Source of the DNA: Lachnospiraceae bacterium
GTDB taxonomy: Bacteria; Bacillota_A; Clostridia; Lachnospirales; Lachnospiraceae
Reading direction: 5' to 3'
Assembly (NCBI GenBank): GCA_017632755.1
Contig: JAGBQU010000159.1
Span: 1 to 5,849 of the forward strand
Length of the DNA stretch: 5,849 nucleotides
In this document: piece by piece, positions 1-5,849 of the stretch
Layout: the number at the start of each line of letters is the position of its first letter
How positions within the stretch are numbered: position 1 is the stretch's first letter
Position numbers and translations under genes: made by a program
Notes under the pieces: model-generated
Told to the model about the DNA's origin: nothing
Databases searched by the model: none
The model's input: only the letters and a program-made list of their open reading frames with translations

Positions 1-225
1 CTGGTCATCGGCTGCGGCGCGGACTTTGTCAAGACCGGCACGGGCTGGATCCCCGGCGGCTCGAATCTGGAACGGATCCGGAAAATCAAGGAACACTGCG
101 GGGACCGCGTTAAAGTCAAGGCGGCCGGAGGGATCCGCACGAGAGAGGATATGGAGGAGTTCCTTGCGCTCGGCTGCGAGCGGATTGGTACAAGCTCCGC
201 GATTTCCGTGCTGGAGAACGCGTAG
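1..225 (+). CDS. deoC: Deoxyribose-phosphate aldolase, C-terminal part (5' end outside window)
   Basis: The last 74 codons of a class I aldolase of the DeoC family, open at the left edge and ending at TAG 223-225. Known family role: cytoplasmic retro-aldol cleavage of 2-deoxyribose 5-phosphate to glyceraldehyde 3-phosphate and acetaldehyde in deoxynucleoside salvage. Visible motifs, numbered within the fragment: GADFVKTGTGW with K11 as the probable Schiff-base lysine; VKVKAAGGIRT with K40 matching the second active-site lysine; and RIGTSS near residues 61-66, the usual phosphate-binding end of the TIM barrel. The motif reads KTGTGW rather than the KTSTGF of enterobacterial DeoC, and I take this to be a variant within the family. 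A related class I aldolase with another substrate is possible, because the N-terminal two thirds are not visible. The next gene starts 40 bases downstream with no promoter or terminator seen between, so the two are probably co-transcribed. Confidence 0.85.
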   Translation: MVIGCGADFVKTGTGWIPGGSNLERIRKIKEHCGDRVKVKAAGGIRTREDMEEFLALGCERIGTSSAISVLENA

Positions 226-265
226 ACATGAGATCCGGAAGATGTGACTACAGGAGGTGTGACGC

Positions 266-2083
266 ATGAGCGAGATACATGCACAAAGGATCCATGCGCT
301 CAGGGCGAAGATGAAAGAGTGCGGGGCAGATTATTATCTTGTGCCTACCGCTGATTTCCACGGTTCGGAATATGTGTGTGATCATTTTAAGACGAGGGAG
401 TACCTCTCCGGATTTACGGGCTCAAGCGGCACCCTGTTGATCGGACCAAAGGATGCATATCTGTGGACCGACGGCAGATATTTTATCCAGGCAGCCAAAG
501 AACTTGAGGGCAGCAACGTGATCCTGATGAAGATGCAAAAGGAGGGCGTGCCGACCATCGAGGAGTTTTTGCAAAAGAATGTCGAAAGTGGGCAATGTAT
601 TGCCTTTGACGGCCGGGTCATGAACTGTCTGTTTGGAGGAAAGCTTCAAAAGCTGGCAGACGAGAGAGGGGCAAAGATACAGAGCGGGAGCGATCTTGCG
701 GAAGATCTGTGGGCGGAGCGGCCGGCGCTTCCGTCGGAAGATATCATTCCCCTTCCGGATGAACTGACCGGCGTGGATACGGCAGAAAAACTGGAACTGG
801 TTCGCGGGAAGATGCGGCAGTGCGGTGCGAGTGTTTTCCTGCTCACAAAGCTGGATGACATCATGTGGCTCTATAATATCCGCGGCAGGGATATCCCCTG
901 CAATCCGGTGGCTCTGAGCTATGCTGCGGTCACGAAAACTAGGGCTTTTATCTTTGTGCAGCGAAGTGCCCTCACGGATGCGGCAGAAGCGCATTTTGCA
1001 CGCATCGGCGTCGCTGTTCTGCCATATGAGGAATTTTACGAACAGGCAGAAGGTCTGACTCTACGGGCCGAAGCCGTGCTACTCGATAAGCGAGAGACCA
1101 ACTATACACTCTATGCGCTTATAAAGAAGCATGCGAAGATCGTCTGGGAGAACAATCCGACGACAGAGCTTAAGGCTGTCAAAAATGACACGGAACTTGC
1201 GCACATGAGGGAAGTTTTCCTCCGAGACAGCGTATGTGTGATCCGCTTTATCAAGTATATCAAAGAGTGGATGAAAGGTGCCGCGGAAGGTGTGGTGCAG
1301 GAAGACCCGCTCACGGAAAAAGCTGCCGCAGATTACATGGATGACCTGCGCAGACGGGAGGAGGGCTTTTTGGATCTGTCTTTTGAGACGATCAGTGCAT
1401 ATGGGGAAAATGCGGCTATGATGCATTATTCCGTATCCGAGGAATCCGACAAAACCCTTCAGCCGGAAGGATTTTTGCTGGTGGATTCGGGAGGACAGTA
1501 TCTGGGCGGAACCACCGATGTGACGCGTACCATTGCACTTGGGAATCTGACAGAGGAGCAAAAGAGAGACTTTACGCTGGTGGCGGCAGGTATGCTCAGA
1601 CTGATGAATGCAAGATTTCTTGCAGGTTGCACGGGCCGCAACCTGGATATACTTGCCCGTGAACCCTTGTGGAGGGTCGGCAGGGACTACAAATGCGGTA
1701 CGGGACACGGCGTCGGCTATATCCTGAATGTGCACGAGGGCCCGCAGAGGATCAGCTTTTCGTACAACAAGGATGTCTTGGAGGCGGTATTGAAGCCCGG
1801 GATGGTCGTGACGGATGAGCCGGGGGTTTATATAGAAGGGCAATACGGCATCCGCACGGAGAACGTGATGGTGTGCCAAGAGGCGGAACGGACTGCGGAT
1901 GGAAGCTTTTTGTGCTTTGAACCGCTCACCTTCGTGCCGATCGACAAAGATGCGATCGATCCCAGGTTCCTGACGGCGGAAGATCAGGAAATGCTCCGGG
2001 CATATCACCGGATGGTGTATGAGAAGACCTCGCCTTATCTGAATGAGGAAGAGCGGAGCTGGTTGCGTGAACAGACAATCTGA
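266..2083 (+). CDS. Xaa-Pro aminopeptidase (aminopeptidase P, M24B family), long three-domain form
   Basis: A complete 605-residue metallopeptidase. Known family role: removal of an N-terminal residue that precedes proline, with two divalent metal ions, usually Mn. It resembles the long form typified by human XPNPEP1 (about 620 residues) rather than the shorter E. coli PepP. Layout: creatinase-like N-terminal domain (about 1-150), a second such domain (about 160-310), the pita-bread M24 catalytic domain (about 315-535), and a C-terminal M24 tail (about 545-605, starting CFEPLTFVPID). The five metal ligands are present: D407 (VDSGG), D418 (TTDVTRT), H481 (GTGHGVG), E518 (TDEPG) and E532 (RTEN). 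H387 (MMHYSV) and H490 (NVHEGP) match the catalytic-site histidines. C477 stands where XPNPEP1 has a histidine. There is no signal peptide or membrane segment, so it should be cytoplasmic. The ATG at 266 is set by AGGAGGTG at 252-259, six bases upstream. It probably acts in peptide and proline catabolism, and its exact substrate cannot be read from sequence. Confidence 0.93.
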   Translation: MSEIHAQRIHALRAKMKECGADYYLVPTADFHGSEYVCDHFKTREYLSGFTGSSGTLLIGPKDAYLWTDGRYFIQAAKELEGSNVILMKMQKEGVPTIEEFLQKNVESGQCIAFDGRVMNCLFGGKLQKLADERGAKIQSGSDLAEDLWAERPALPSEDIIPLPDELTGVDTAEKLELVRGKMRQCGASVFLLTKLDDIMWLYNIRGRDIPCNPVALSYAAVTKTRAFIFVQRSALTDAAEAHFARIGVAVLPYEEFYEQAEGLTLRAEAVLLDKRETNYTLYALIKKHAKIVWENNPTTELKAVKNDTELAHMREVFLRDSVCVIRFIKYIKEWMKGAAEGVVQEDPLTEKAAADYMDDLRRREEGFLDLSFETISAYGENAAMMHYSVSEESDKTLQPEGFLLVDSGGQYLGGTTDVTRTIALGNLTEEQKRDFTLVAAGMLRLMNARFLAGCTGRNLDILAREPLWRVGRDYKCGTGHGVGYILNVHEGPQRISFSYNKDVLEAVLKPGMVVTDEPGVYIEGQYGIRTENVMVCQEAERTADGSFLCFEPLTFVPIDKDAIDPRFLTAEDQEMLRAYHRMVYEKTSPYLNEEERSWLREQTI

Positions 2084-2095
2084 AAAAAATAAGAG

Positions 2096-2123
2096 TTGTT
2101 ATATGGCTTTTTTTTGGTATAAT
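2096..2123 (+). promoter_or_regulatory. Predicted vegetative promoter of carB, extended -10 type
   Basis: The -35 element is TTGTTA at 2096-2101 (four of six consensus bases). A 16-base spacer containing a run of eight T follows, then a perfect TATAAT at 2118-2123 preceded by TG at 2115-2116, an extended -10. The start of transcription would be near 2130, giving a leader of only about 25 bases. That leaves no room for a PyrR-type attenuator or a riboswitch after this promoter. The promoter begins 12 bases after the stop codon of the peptidase gene. This is inferred from sequence alone. Confidence 0.8.
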
Positions 2124-2141
2124 AGTAGAGGATTTTATCAG

Positions 2142-2147
2142 AAAGGA
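2142..2147 (+). promoter_or_regulatory. Ribosome binding site that decides the carB start
   Basis: AAAGGA lies seven bases before the ATG at 2155 but only one base before the in-frame ATG at 2149. Normal spacing therefore favours 2155. The resulting N-terminus, MAQRKDIKKVLIIGSGP, aligns without a gap with the E. coli CarB start MPKRTDIK, which supports the choice. Confidence 0.8.
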
Positions 2148-2154
2148 AATGAAA

Positions 2155-5100
2155 ATGGCGCAGAGAAAAGATATTAAAAAGGTACTTATTATTGGATCAG
2201 GGCCCATCATCATCGGACAGGCATGTGAGTTTGACTATTCAGGCACACAGGCTTGCAAGGCCCTTCGCAAGCTCGGATACGAGATCGTTCTTGTAAATTC
2301 CAATCCGGCGACGATCATGACTGATCCGGAGATAGCGGACGTGACGTATATTGAGCCGCTGAATGTGGAACGTCTGGAGCAGATCATTGCCAAGGAGAGA
2401 CCGGATGCGGTGCTTCCGAACCTCGGAGGACAGTCCGGGCTGAATCTTTGCTCGGAATTAGCCCAGAAAGGTATACTGGACAAGTATCATGTACAGGTCA
2501 TCGGTGTGCAGGTGGATGCGATCGAGCGCGGCGAGGATCGTATCGAGTTTAAGCATACGATGGAGAGTCTTGGTATAGAGATGGCGAGAAGTGAGGTGGC
2601 TTACTCCGTAGAGGATGCCATGGAGATCGCCGAGAAACTGCATTATCCCGTTGTTTTGCGCCCCGCGTACACGATGGGTGGTGCCGGCGGCGGACTGGTA
2701 TACAATGTGGAAGAATTGAAGACCGTCTGCGCGAGAGGGCTGCAGGCTTCTCTGGTTGGACAGGTTCTTGTCGAGGAGTCCATTCTTGGCTGGGAGGAGC
2801 TGGAACTTGAGGTTGTGCGCGATGCGGACAACAACATGATCACGGTCTGCTTTATCGAAAACATCGACCCGCTGGGTGTTCATACGGGAGATTCGTTCTG
2901 TTCGGCTCCCATGCTTACGATTTCCGAAGAGGTACAAAAGCGCCTTCAGGAAAAATCATATAAGATCGTGGAATCCATTCAGGTGATCGGCGGAACCAAT
3001 GTGCAGTGGGCACATGATCCGAAGACGGATCGCGATATCATTATCGAGATCAATCCCCGTACTTCGCGCTCGTCCGCACTGGCATCGAAGGCTACCGGCT
3101 TCCCGATCGCACTGGTGTCGGCTATGCTCGCATCAGGACTGACCTTAAAGGACATCCCCTGCGGAAAGTACGGCACACTGGACCGCTATGTGCCGGACGG
3201 CGATTATGTGGTGATCAAATTCGCACGCTGGGCGTTTGAGAAATTTAAGGGCGTGGAAGATAAGCTCGGCACGCAGATGAGAGCAGTCGGCGAGGTCATG
3301 AGCATCGGCAAGAACTTTAAGGAGGCTTTCCAGAAGGCGATCCGCTCTCTGGAGACGGGACGTTACGGCCTTGGTCATGCGAAGGATTTTGACGGCAAGA
3401 CAAAGGAGGAACTGCTCAATAAGATCTCCGTTCCGTCCAGCGAACGTTATTTTCTTATATATGAAGCGCTCAGAAAGGGTGCTACCCCGGATGAGATATT
3501 TGAACTGACCAAGATCAAACATTACTTCTTAGAGCAGATGAAGGAGCTTGTGGAGGAAGAGGAAGCGTTGATGCAGTTCAGGGGCGGTCTGCCTGCGGAT
3601 GACGCACTTATTCAGGCAAAGAAAGACGGCTTTTCCGATAAATATCTCGGACAGCTTCTCGATATCCCCGAGGAGGATGTGCGAAGGAGGAGACTTTCAC
3701 TCGGTCTTTCCCAGTCATGGGAAGGCGTACATGTCAGCGGTACCAAGGACAGCGCCTATTATTATTCCACATACAATGCCGAGGATAAGAATCCGGTCAG
3801 CGAAGGAAAGCAGAAGGTCATGATCCTGGGTGGCGGACCGAACCGTATCGGACAGGGTATCGAGTTTGACTACTGCTGCGTACATGCCTCACTCGCTCTT
3901 AAAAAACTGGGCTTTGAGACCATCATTGTCAACTGCAATCCGGAGACGGTATCCACCGATTACGATACTTCCGATAAATTATATTTTGAGCCGCTCACGC
4001 TTGAAGATGTTCTGAGCATTTATGAGAAAGAAAAACCGGTGGGCGTGATCGCACAGTTCGGCGGACAGACGCCGCTCAATCTCGCGGCAGATCTGGAGAA
4101 AAACGGGGTGAAGATCCTCGGCACTTCTCCGTCCGTGATCGATCTGGCCGAGGACAGAGATCAGTTCAGAGCCATGATGGAGAAACTCGACATCCCCATG
4201 CCGGAATCCGGAATGGCGGTCAATGTAGAGGAAGCTCTCGCGATCGCAGAAAAGATCGGCTATCCGGTAATGGTTCGTCCTTCCTACGTGCTTGGCGGAC
4301 GTGGAATGGAAGTGGTATACAATGCCGAGGCAATGGTCGGATATATGAATGCGGCAGTCGGTGTGACACCTGACAGACCGATATTGATCGATCGTTTCCT
4401 CAATCATGCGCTGGAGTGTGAGGCGGATGCGATCAGTGACGGGACACATGCCTTTGTGCCTGCCGTGATGGAACACATCGAGCTGGCCGGCGTGCATTCC
4501 GGAGATTCGGCCTGCATCATTCCGTCCAGACATATTTCAGAGGAAAACGTGCAAACGATCAAGGAATATACCAGAAAGATCGCGGAGGAGATGCATGTAA
4601 GAGGCCTTATGAATATGCAGTACGCGATCGAGAATGGCAAGGTTTATGTATTGGAGGCCAATCCGCGCGCATCCAGAACGGTGCCGCTCGTATCCAAGGT
4701 GTGCAACATCCGCATGGTGCCGCTTGCGATCGATATCGTGACGGCAGAGCTTACGGGGAATGCCTCACCGGTTCCGGCACTCAAGGAGCAGAATATTCCG
4801 TATTACGGCGTGAAAGAGGCTGCTTTCCCGTTCAATATGTTCCAGGAGGTGGATCCGGTACTCGGGCCGGAAATGCGCTCAACGGGCGAGGTGCTCGGAC
4901 TCTCCAGATACTGGGGTGAAGCATTCTACAAATCACAGGAGGCAATACAGTCCAAGCTTCCGCTCTCGGGAACGGTGCTGATCTCCGTGAGCGATAAGGA
5001 CAAAGCAGAGGTTGTTGATGTGGCGAGAGAGTTTGCGGAGTGCGGCTTTAAGATCCTCGCATCCAAAAATACCTGCAAGCTCATCTTAAGCAGCGGTATT

Positions 5101-5382
5101 GACGCTGTGGAGGTCAAGAAACTCAAAGAGGGCAGACCGAATATCATGGACATGATCCTCAACGGAGAGATCGATCTGATCGTAAACACGCCGATCGGAA
5201 GCGACAGGCAGGATGACGACAGCTATTTGAGGAAGGCAGCGATCAAGAAGAAGGTTCCCTACATGACGACCATGGCAGCTGCAAAGGCTGCAGTGAGCGG
5301 TATCAAGACCATCAAAAAGCAGGGGAACAGTGAAGTGAGATCCATTCAGGAACTGCATTCGGAAATTACGGATCTGAATTAA
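2155..5382 (+). CDS. carB: Carbamoyl-phosphate synthase (glutamine-hydrolysing), large subunit
   Basis: A complete 1075-residue protein, against 1073 in E. coli. Known role: with the CarA glutaminase it makes carbamoyl phosphate from bicarbonate, ammonia taken from glutamine, and two ATP, for pyrimidine and arginine synthesis in the cytoplasm. Layout: carboxyphosphate half (about 1-400) with SGPIIIGQACEFDYSG, the ATP-grasp motif RPAYTMGGAGGG (R169) and EINPRTSRS; oligomerisation domain (about 400-555); carbamoyl-phosphate half (about 556-935) with GGGPNRIGQGIEFDYCCVHA, RPSYVLGGRGME and EANPRASR; and a C-terminal MGS-like allosteric domain (about 938-1075). Both ATP-grasp cores look intact. 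E776, D784 and E888 match the E. coli ornithine-site residues E783, D791 and E892. K950, T973, K989 and N1011 match its nucleotide-effector site, while S970 and P1013 replace threonines there. carA is not adjacent: the upstream neighbour is a peptidase, the downstream one pckA. Its own promoter precedes it and no terminator follows it. Confidence 0.98.
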   Translation: MAQRKDIKKVLIIGSGPIIIGQACEFDYSGTQACKALRKLGYEIVLVNSNPATIMTDPEIADVTYIEPLNVERLEQIIAKERPDAVLPNLGGQSGLNLCSELAQKGILDKYHVQVIGVQVDAIERGEDRIEFKHTMESLGIEMARSEVAYSVEDAMEIAEKLHYPVVLRPAYTMGGAGGGLVYNVEELKTVCARGLQASLVGQVLVEESILGWEELELEVVRDADNNMITVCFIENIDPLGVHTGDSFCSAPMLTISEEVQKRLQEKSYKIVESIQVIGGTNVQWAHDPKTDRDIIIEINPRTSRSSALASKATGFPIALVSAMLASGLTLKDIPCGKYGTLDRYVPDGDYVVIKFARWAFEKFKGVEDKLGTQMRAVGEVMSIGKNFKEAFQKAIRSLETGRYGLGHAKDFDGKTKEELLNKISVPSSERYFLIYEALRKGATPDEIFELTKIKHYFLEQMKELVEEEEALMQFRGGLPADDALIQAKKDGFSDKYLGQLLDIPEEDVRRRRLSLGLSQSWEGVHVSGTKDSAYYYSTYNAEDKNPVSEGKQKVMILGGGPNRIGQGIEFDYCCVHASLALKKLGFETIIVNCNPETVSTDYDTSDKLYFEPLTLEDVLSIYEKEKPVGVIAQFGGQTPLNLAADLEKNGVKILGTSPSVIDLAEDRDQFRAMMEKLDIPMPESGMAVNVEEALAIAEKIGYPVMVRPSYVLGGRGMEVVYNAEAMVGYMNAAVGVTPDRPILIDRFLNHALECEADAISDGTHAFVPAVMEHIELAGVHSGDSACIIPSRHISEENVQTIKEYTRKIAEEMHVRGLMNMQYAIENGKVYVLEANPRASRTVPLVSKVCNIRMVPLAIDIVTAELTGNASPVPALKEQNIPYYGVKEAAFPFNMFQEVDPVLGPEMRSTGEVLGLSRYWGEAFYKSQEAIQSKLPLSGTVLISVSDKDKAEVVDVAREFAECGFKILASKNTCKLILSSGIDAVEVKKLKEGRPNIMDMILNGEIDLIVNTPIGSDRQDDDSYLRKAAIKKKVPYMTTMAAAKAAVSGIKTIKKQGNSEVRSIQELHSEITDLN

Positions 5383-5388
5383 CTTCCC

Positions 5389-5420
5389 ATTGACTTTTGC
5401 GACCCATTTTGAGATAATAT
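5389..5420 (+). repeat. Direct repeat, copy 1 of 2 (promoter-containing unit)
   Basis: A 32-base unit that recurs at 5440-5471 with 28 of 32 bases identical, a period of 51 bases. The four differences (5400, 5401, 5405, 5406) all fall between the -35 and -10 elements. Identity stops at both edges, so the repeat nearly coincides with a complete promoter. The unit starts seven bases after the carB stop codon. Confidence 0.92.
5390..5418 (+). promoter_or_regulatory. Predicted pckA promoter P1 (distal)
   Basis: The -35 element is TTGACT at 5390-5395, then a 17-base spacer, then GATAAT at 5413-5418 with an upstream TG at 5410-5411 (extended -10). Each hexamer differs from the sigma-A consensus at one position. 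Transcription would begin near 5425, giving a leader of about 126 bases that runs through the second promoter. The -35 lies eight bases past the carB stop codon. Confidence 0.75.
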
Positions 5421-5439
5421 CCGAGGTGCGATCGAAAGT

Positions 5440-5471
5440 ATTGACTTTTGATACCTGTTTTGAGATAATAT
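5440..5471 (+). repeat. Direct repeat, copy 2 of 2 (promoter-containing unit)
   Basis: The second copy of the 32-base unit at 5389-5420. It differs at 5451, 5452, 5456 and 5457. The -35 hexamer, the -10 hexamer, TTTTG just after the -35, ACC in mid-spacer and TTTTGA just before the -10 are the same in both copies. Confidence 0.92.
5441..5469 (+). promoter_or_regulatory. Predicted pckA promoter P2 (proximal)
   Basis: The -35 element is TTGACT at 5441-5446, then a 17-base spacer, then GATAAT at 5464-5469 with an upstream TG at 5461-5462. Its architecture is identical to P1. Transcription would begin near 5476, giving a leader of about 75 bases with a hairpin and an A-rich stretch before the pckA start. 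Confidence 0.8.
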
Positions 5472-5493
5472 ATGTACTTTGGGTTTGTATTTA

Positions 5494-5511
5494 ACCTGCA
5501 TTTTGGCAGGT
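5494..5511 (+). other. Small perfect hairpin in the pckA leader
   Basis: ACCTGC (5494-5499) and GCAGGT (5506-5511) form a six-base-pair stem with a six-base loop. T5491 and T5492 could add two pairs with A5513 and A5514 across an A/G mismatch. On the + strand it is followed by an A-rich tract rather than T residues, and on the - strand no T-run follows it either, so it is not an intrinsic terminator in either direction. It lies about 18 bases after the predicted P2 start and about 40 bases before the pckA ATG. It could be a 5' mRNA-stabilising stem or a DNA operator dyad; the sequence does not decide. Confidence 0.6.
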
Positions 5512-5534
5512 GAAGATAAAAAAAAATAAAAAGA

Positions 5535-5545
5535 GAGGTAAGGTG
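5535..5545 (+). promoter_or_regulatory. Ribosome binding region of pckA after an A-rich leader
   Basis: Two partial Shine-Dalgarno matches are close together: GAGGT at 5535-5539 and AAGGTG at 5540-5545. The second is five bases from the ATG at 5551 and is the better placed. Upstream, 5518-5532 is fourteen A with one T, which should leave the initiation region free of structure and is common before strongly translated genes. Confidence 0.65.
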
Positions 5546-5550
5546 CAAAA

Positions 5551-5849
5551 ATGGCAAATGTTGATTTGAGCAAGTACGGTATTTCCGGAACAACAGAAGT
5601 TGTTTACAATCCTTCCTACGAGCAGCTGTTCGAGGAGGAGACAAAGGCCGGATTGGACGGCTATGAGAAAGGACAGACGACAGAGTTGGATACAGTCAAT
5701 GTAATGACAGGTATCTACACAGGACGTTCACCGAAAGACAAGTTTATCGTTATGGATGAGAATTCCAAGGATACGGTATGGTGGACTTCTGATGAGTACA
5801 AGAACGATAACCATCCCATGAGTGAAGAAGTATGGGCCAAGGTTAAGGA
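5551..5849 (+). CDS. pckA: Phosphoenolpyruvate carboxykinase (ATP), N-terminal part (3' end outside window)
   Basis: The first 99 codons, plus two bases, of an ATP-dependent PEP carboxykinase, a cytoplasmic enzyme that interconverts oxaloacetate plus ATP with PEP, CO2 and ADP. Identification rests on [20 protein letters not shown] (residues 17-30), [16 protein letters not shown] (52-67) and [18 protein letters not shown] (74-91), which follow E. coli PckA closely. R59 in TGRSPKDK matches the substrate-binding R65 of E. coli. The nucleotide-binding and metal-binding regions lie beyond the window. The N-terminus is about six residues shorter than in E. coli, and no in-frame ATG upstream has a ribosome binding site. 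In fermentative anaerobes the enzyme often runs toward oxaloacetate, fixing CO2; that direction is inference here. Two tandem promoters and an A-rich leader suggest strong or regulated expression. Confidence 0.95.
   Translation, partial: MANVDLSKYGISGTTEVVYNPSYEQLFEEETKAGLDGYEKGQTTELDTVNVMTGIYTGRSPKDKFIVMDENSKDTVWWTSDEYKNDNHPMSEEVWAKVK

Noticed and set aside
26..247. A 73-codon + strand open frame overlapping the deoC end
   Set aside because: It is out of frame with the clear DeoC motifs and has an Arg/Ser-rich shadow composition.
1079..2008. A 309-codon open frame on the - strand opposite the peptidase gene
   Set aside because: It lies wholly antisense to a gene with clear M24 motifs, its translation is rich in Cys, His and Arg with no recognisable domain, and no convincing promoter or ribosome binding site was noticed. 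It is a shadow of the codon pattern on the + strand.
2084..2115. Possible terminator after the peptidase gene, because A-rich DNA is followed by a run of eight T
   Set aside because: Only weak A-T pairing is possible and there is no GC stem before the T run. The T run is better explained as the spacer of the carB promoter.
2149..2154. ATG at 2149 as the carB start
   Set aside because: It is one base from the Shine-Dalgarno sequence, too close for normal initiation; the ATG at 2155 has proper spacing and matches the family N-terminus.
3979..4533. A 184-codon open frame on the - strand within carB
   Set aside because: It is antisense to the conserved second half of CarB, its composition is unlike a real protein, and it matches nothing I recognise.
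5429..5434. CGATCG palindrome between the two promoter units as an operator
   Set aside because: It is only six bases, the symmetry does not extend outward, and such short palindromes are expected by chance.
5366..5644. A - strand open frame across the carB-pckA gap whose translation contains a repeated peptide
   Set aside because: The peptide repeat is the direct DNA repeat read on the wrong strand. The frame overlaps the start of pckA and shows no protein-like features.

Overview
The window reads as chromosomal DNA from a Gram-positive anaerobe of the Clostridia, most likely Lachnospiraceae-like. This is inferred from the protein styles, strong Shine-Dalgarno sites, AT-rich intergenic DNA between moderately GC-balanced genes, and an ATP-type PEP carboxykinase. 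All genes are on the + strand. I see no mobile element, CRISPR array, tRNA or rRNA.

Layout: (1) bases 1-225 are the 3' end of a DeoC-family deoxyribose-phosphate aldolase. (2) After a 40-base gap with a strong ribosome binding site but no evident promoter comes a complete 605-residue aminopeptidase P-type (M24B) metallopeptidase at 266-2083, probably co-transcribed with deoC. (3) A short AT-rich gap carries a very good extended -10 promoter and leads into a complete carB (2155-5382), the large subunit of carbamoyl-phosphate synthase. No carA lies next to it. (4) The 168-base gap 5383-5550 is the most distinctive part. It holds two near-identical 32-base units 51 bases apart, each a full extended -10 promoter, followed by a small perfect hairpin and an A-rich leader. 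(5) The window ends inside pckA, ATP-dependent phosphoenolpyruvate carboxykinase, which starts at 5551.

The genes are housekeeping metabolism: deoxynucleoside salvage, proline-peptide breakdown, carbamoyl phosphate supply for pyrimidines and arginine, and the PEP/oxaloacetate node. They do not form one obvious pathway. deoC and the peptidase look like the tail of one transcription unit, while carB and pckA each have their own promoters. No intrinsic terminator is visible between any of the genes, so read-through from carB into pckA is plausible. I found no convincing undescribed system. The duplicated promoter in front of pckA is the best lead.
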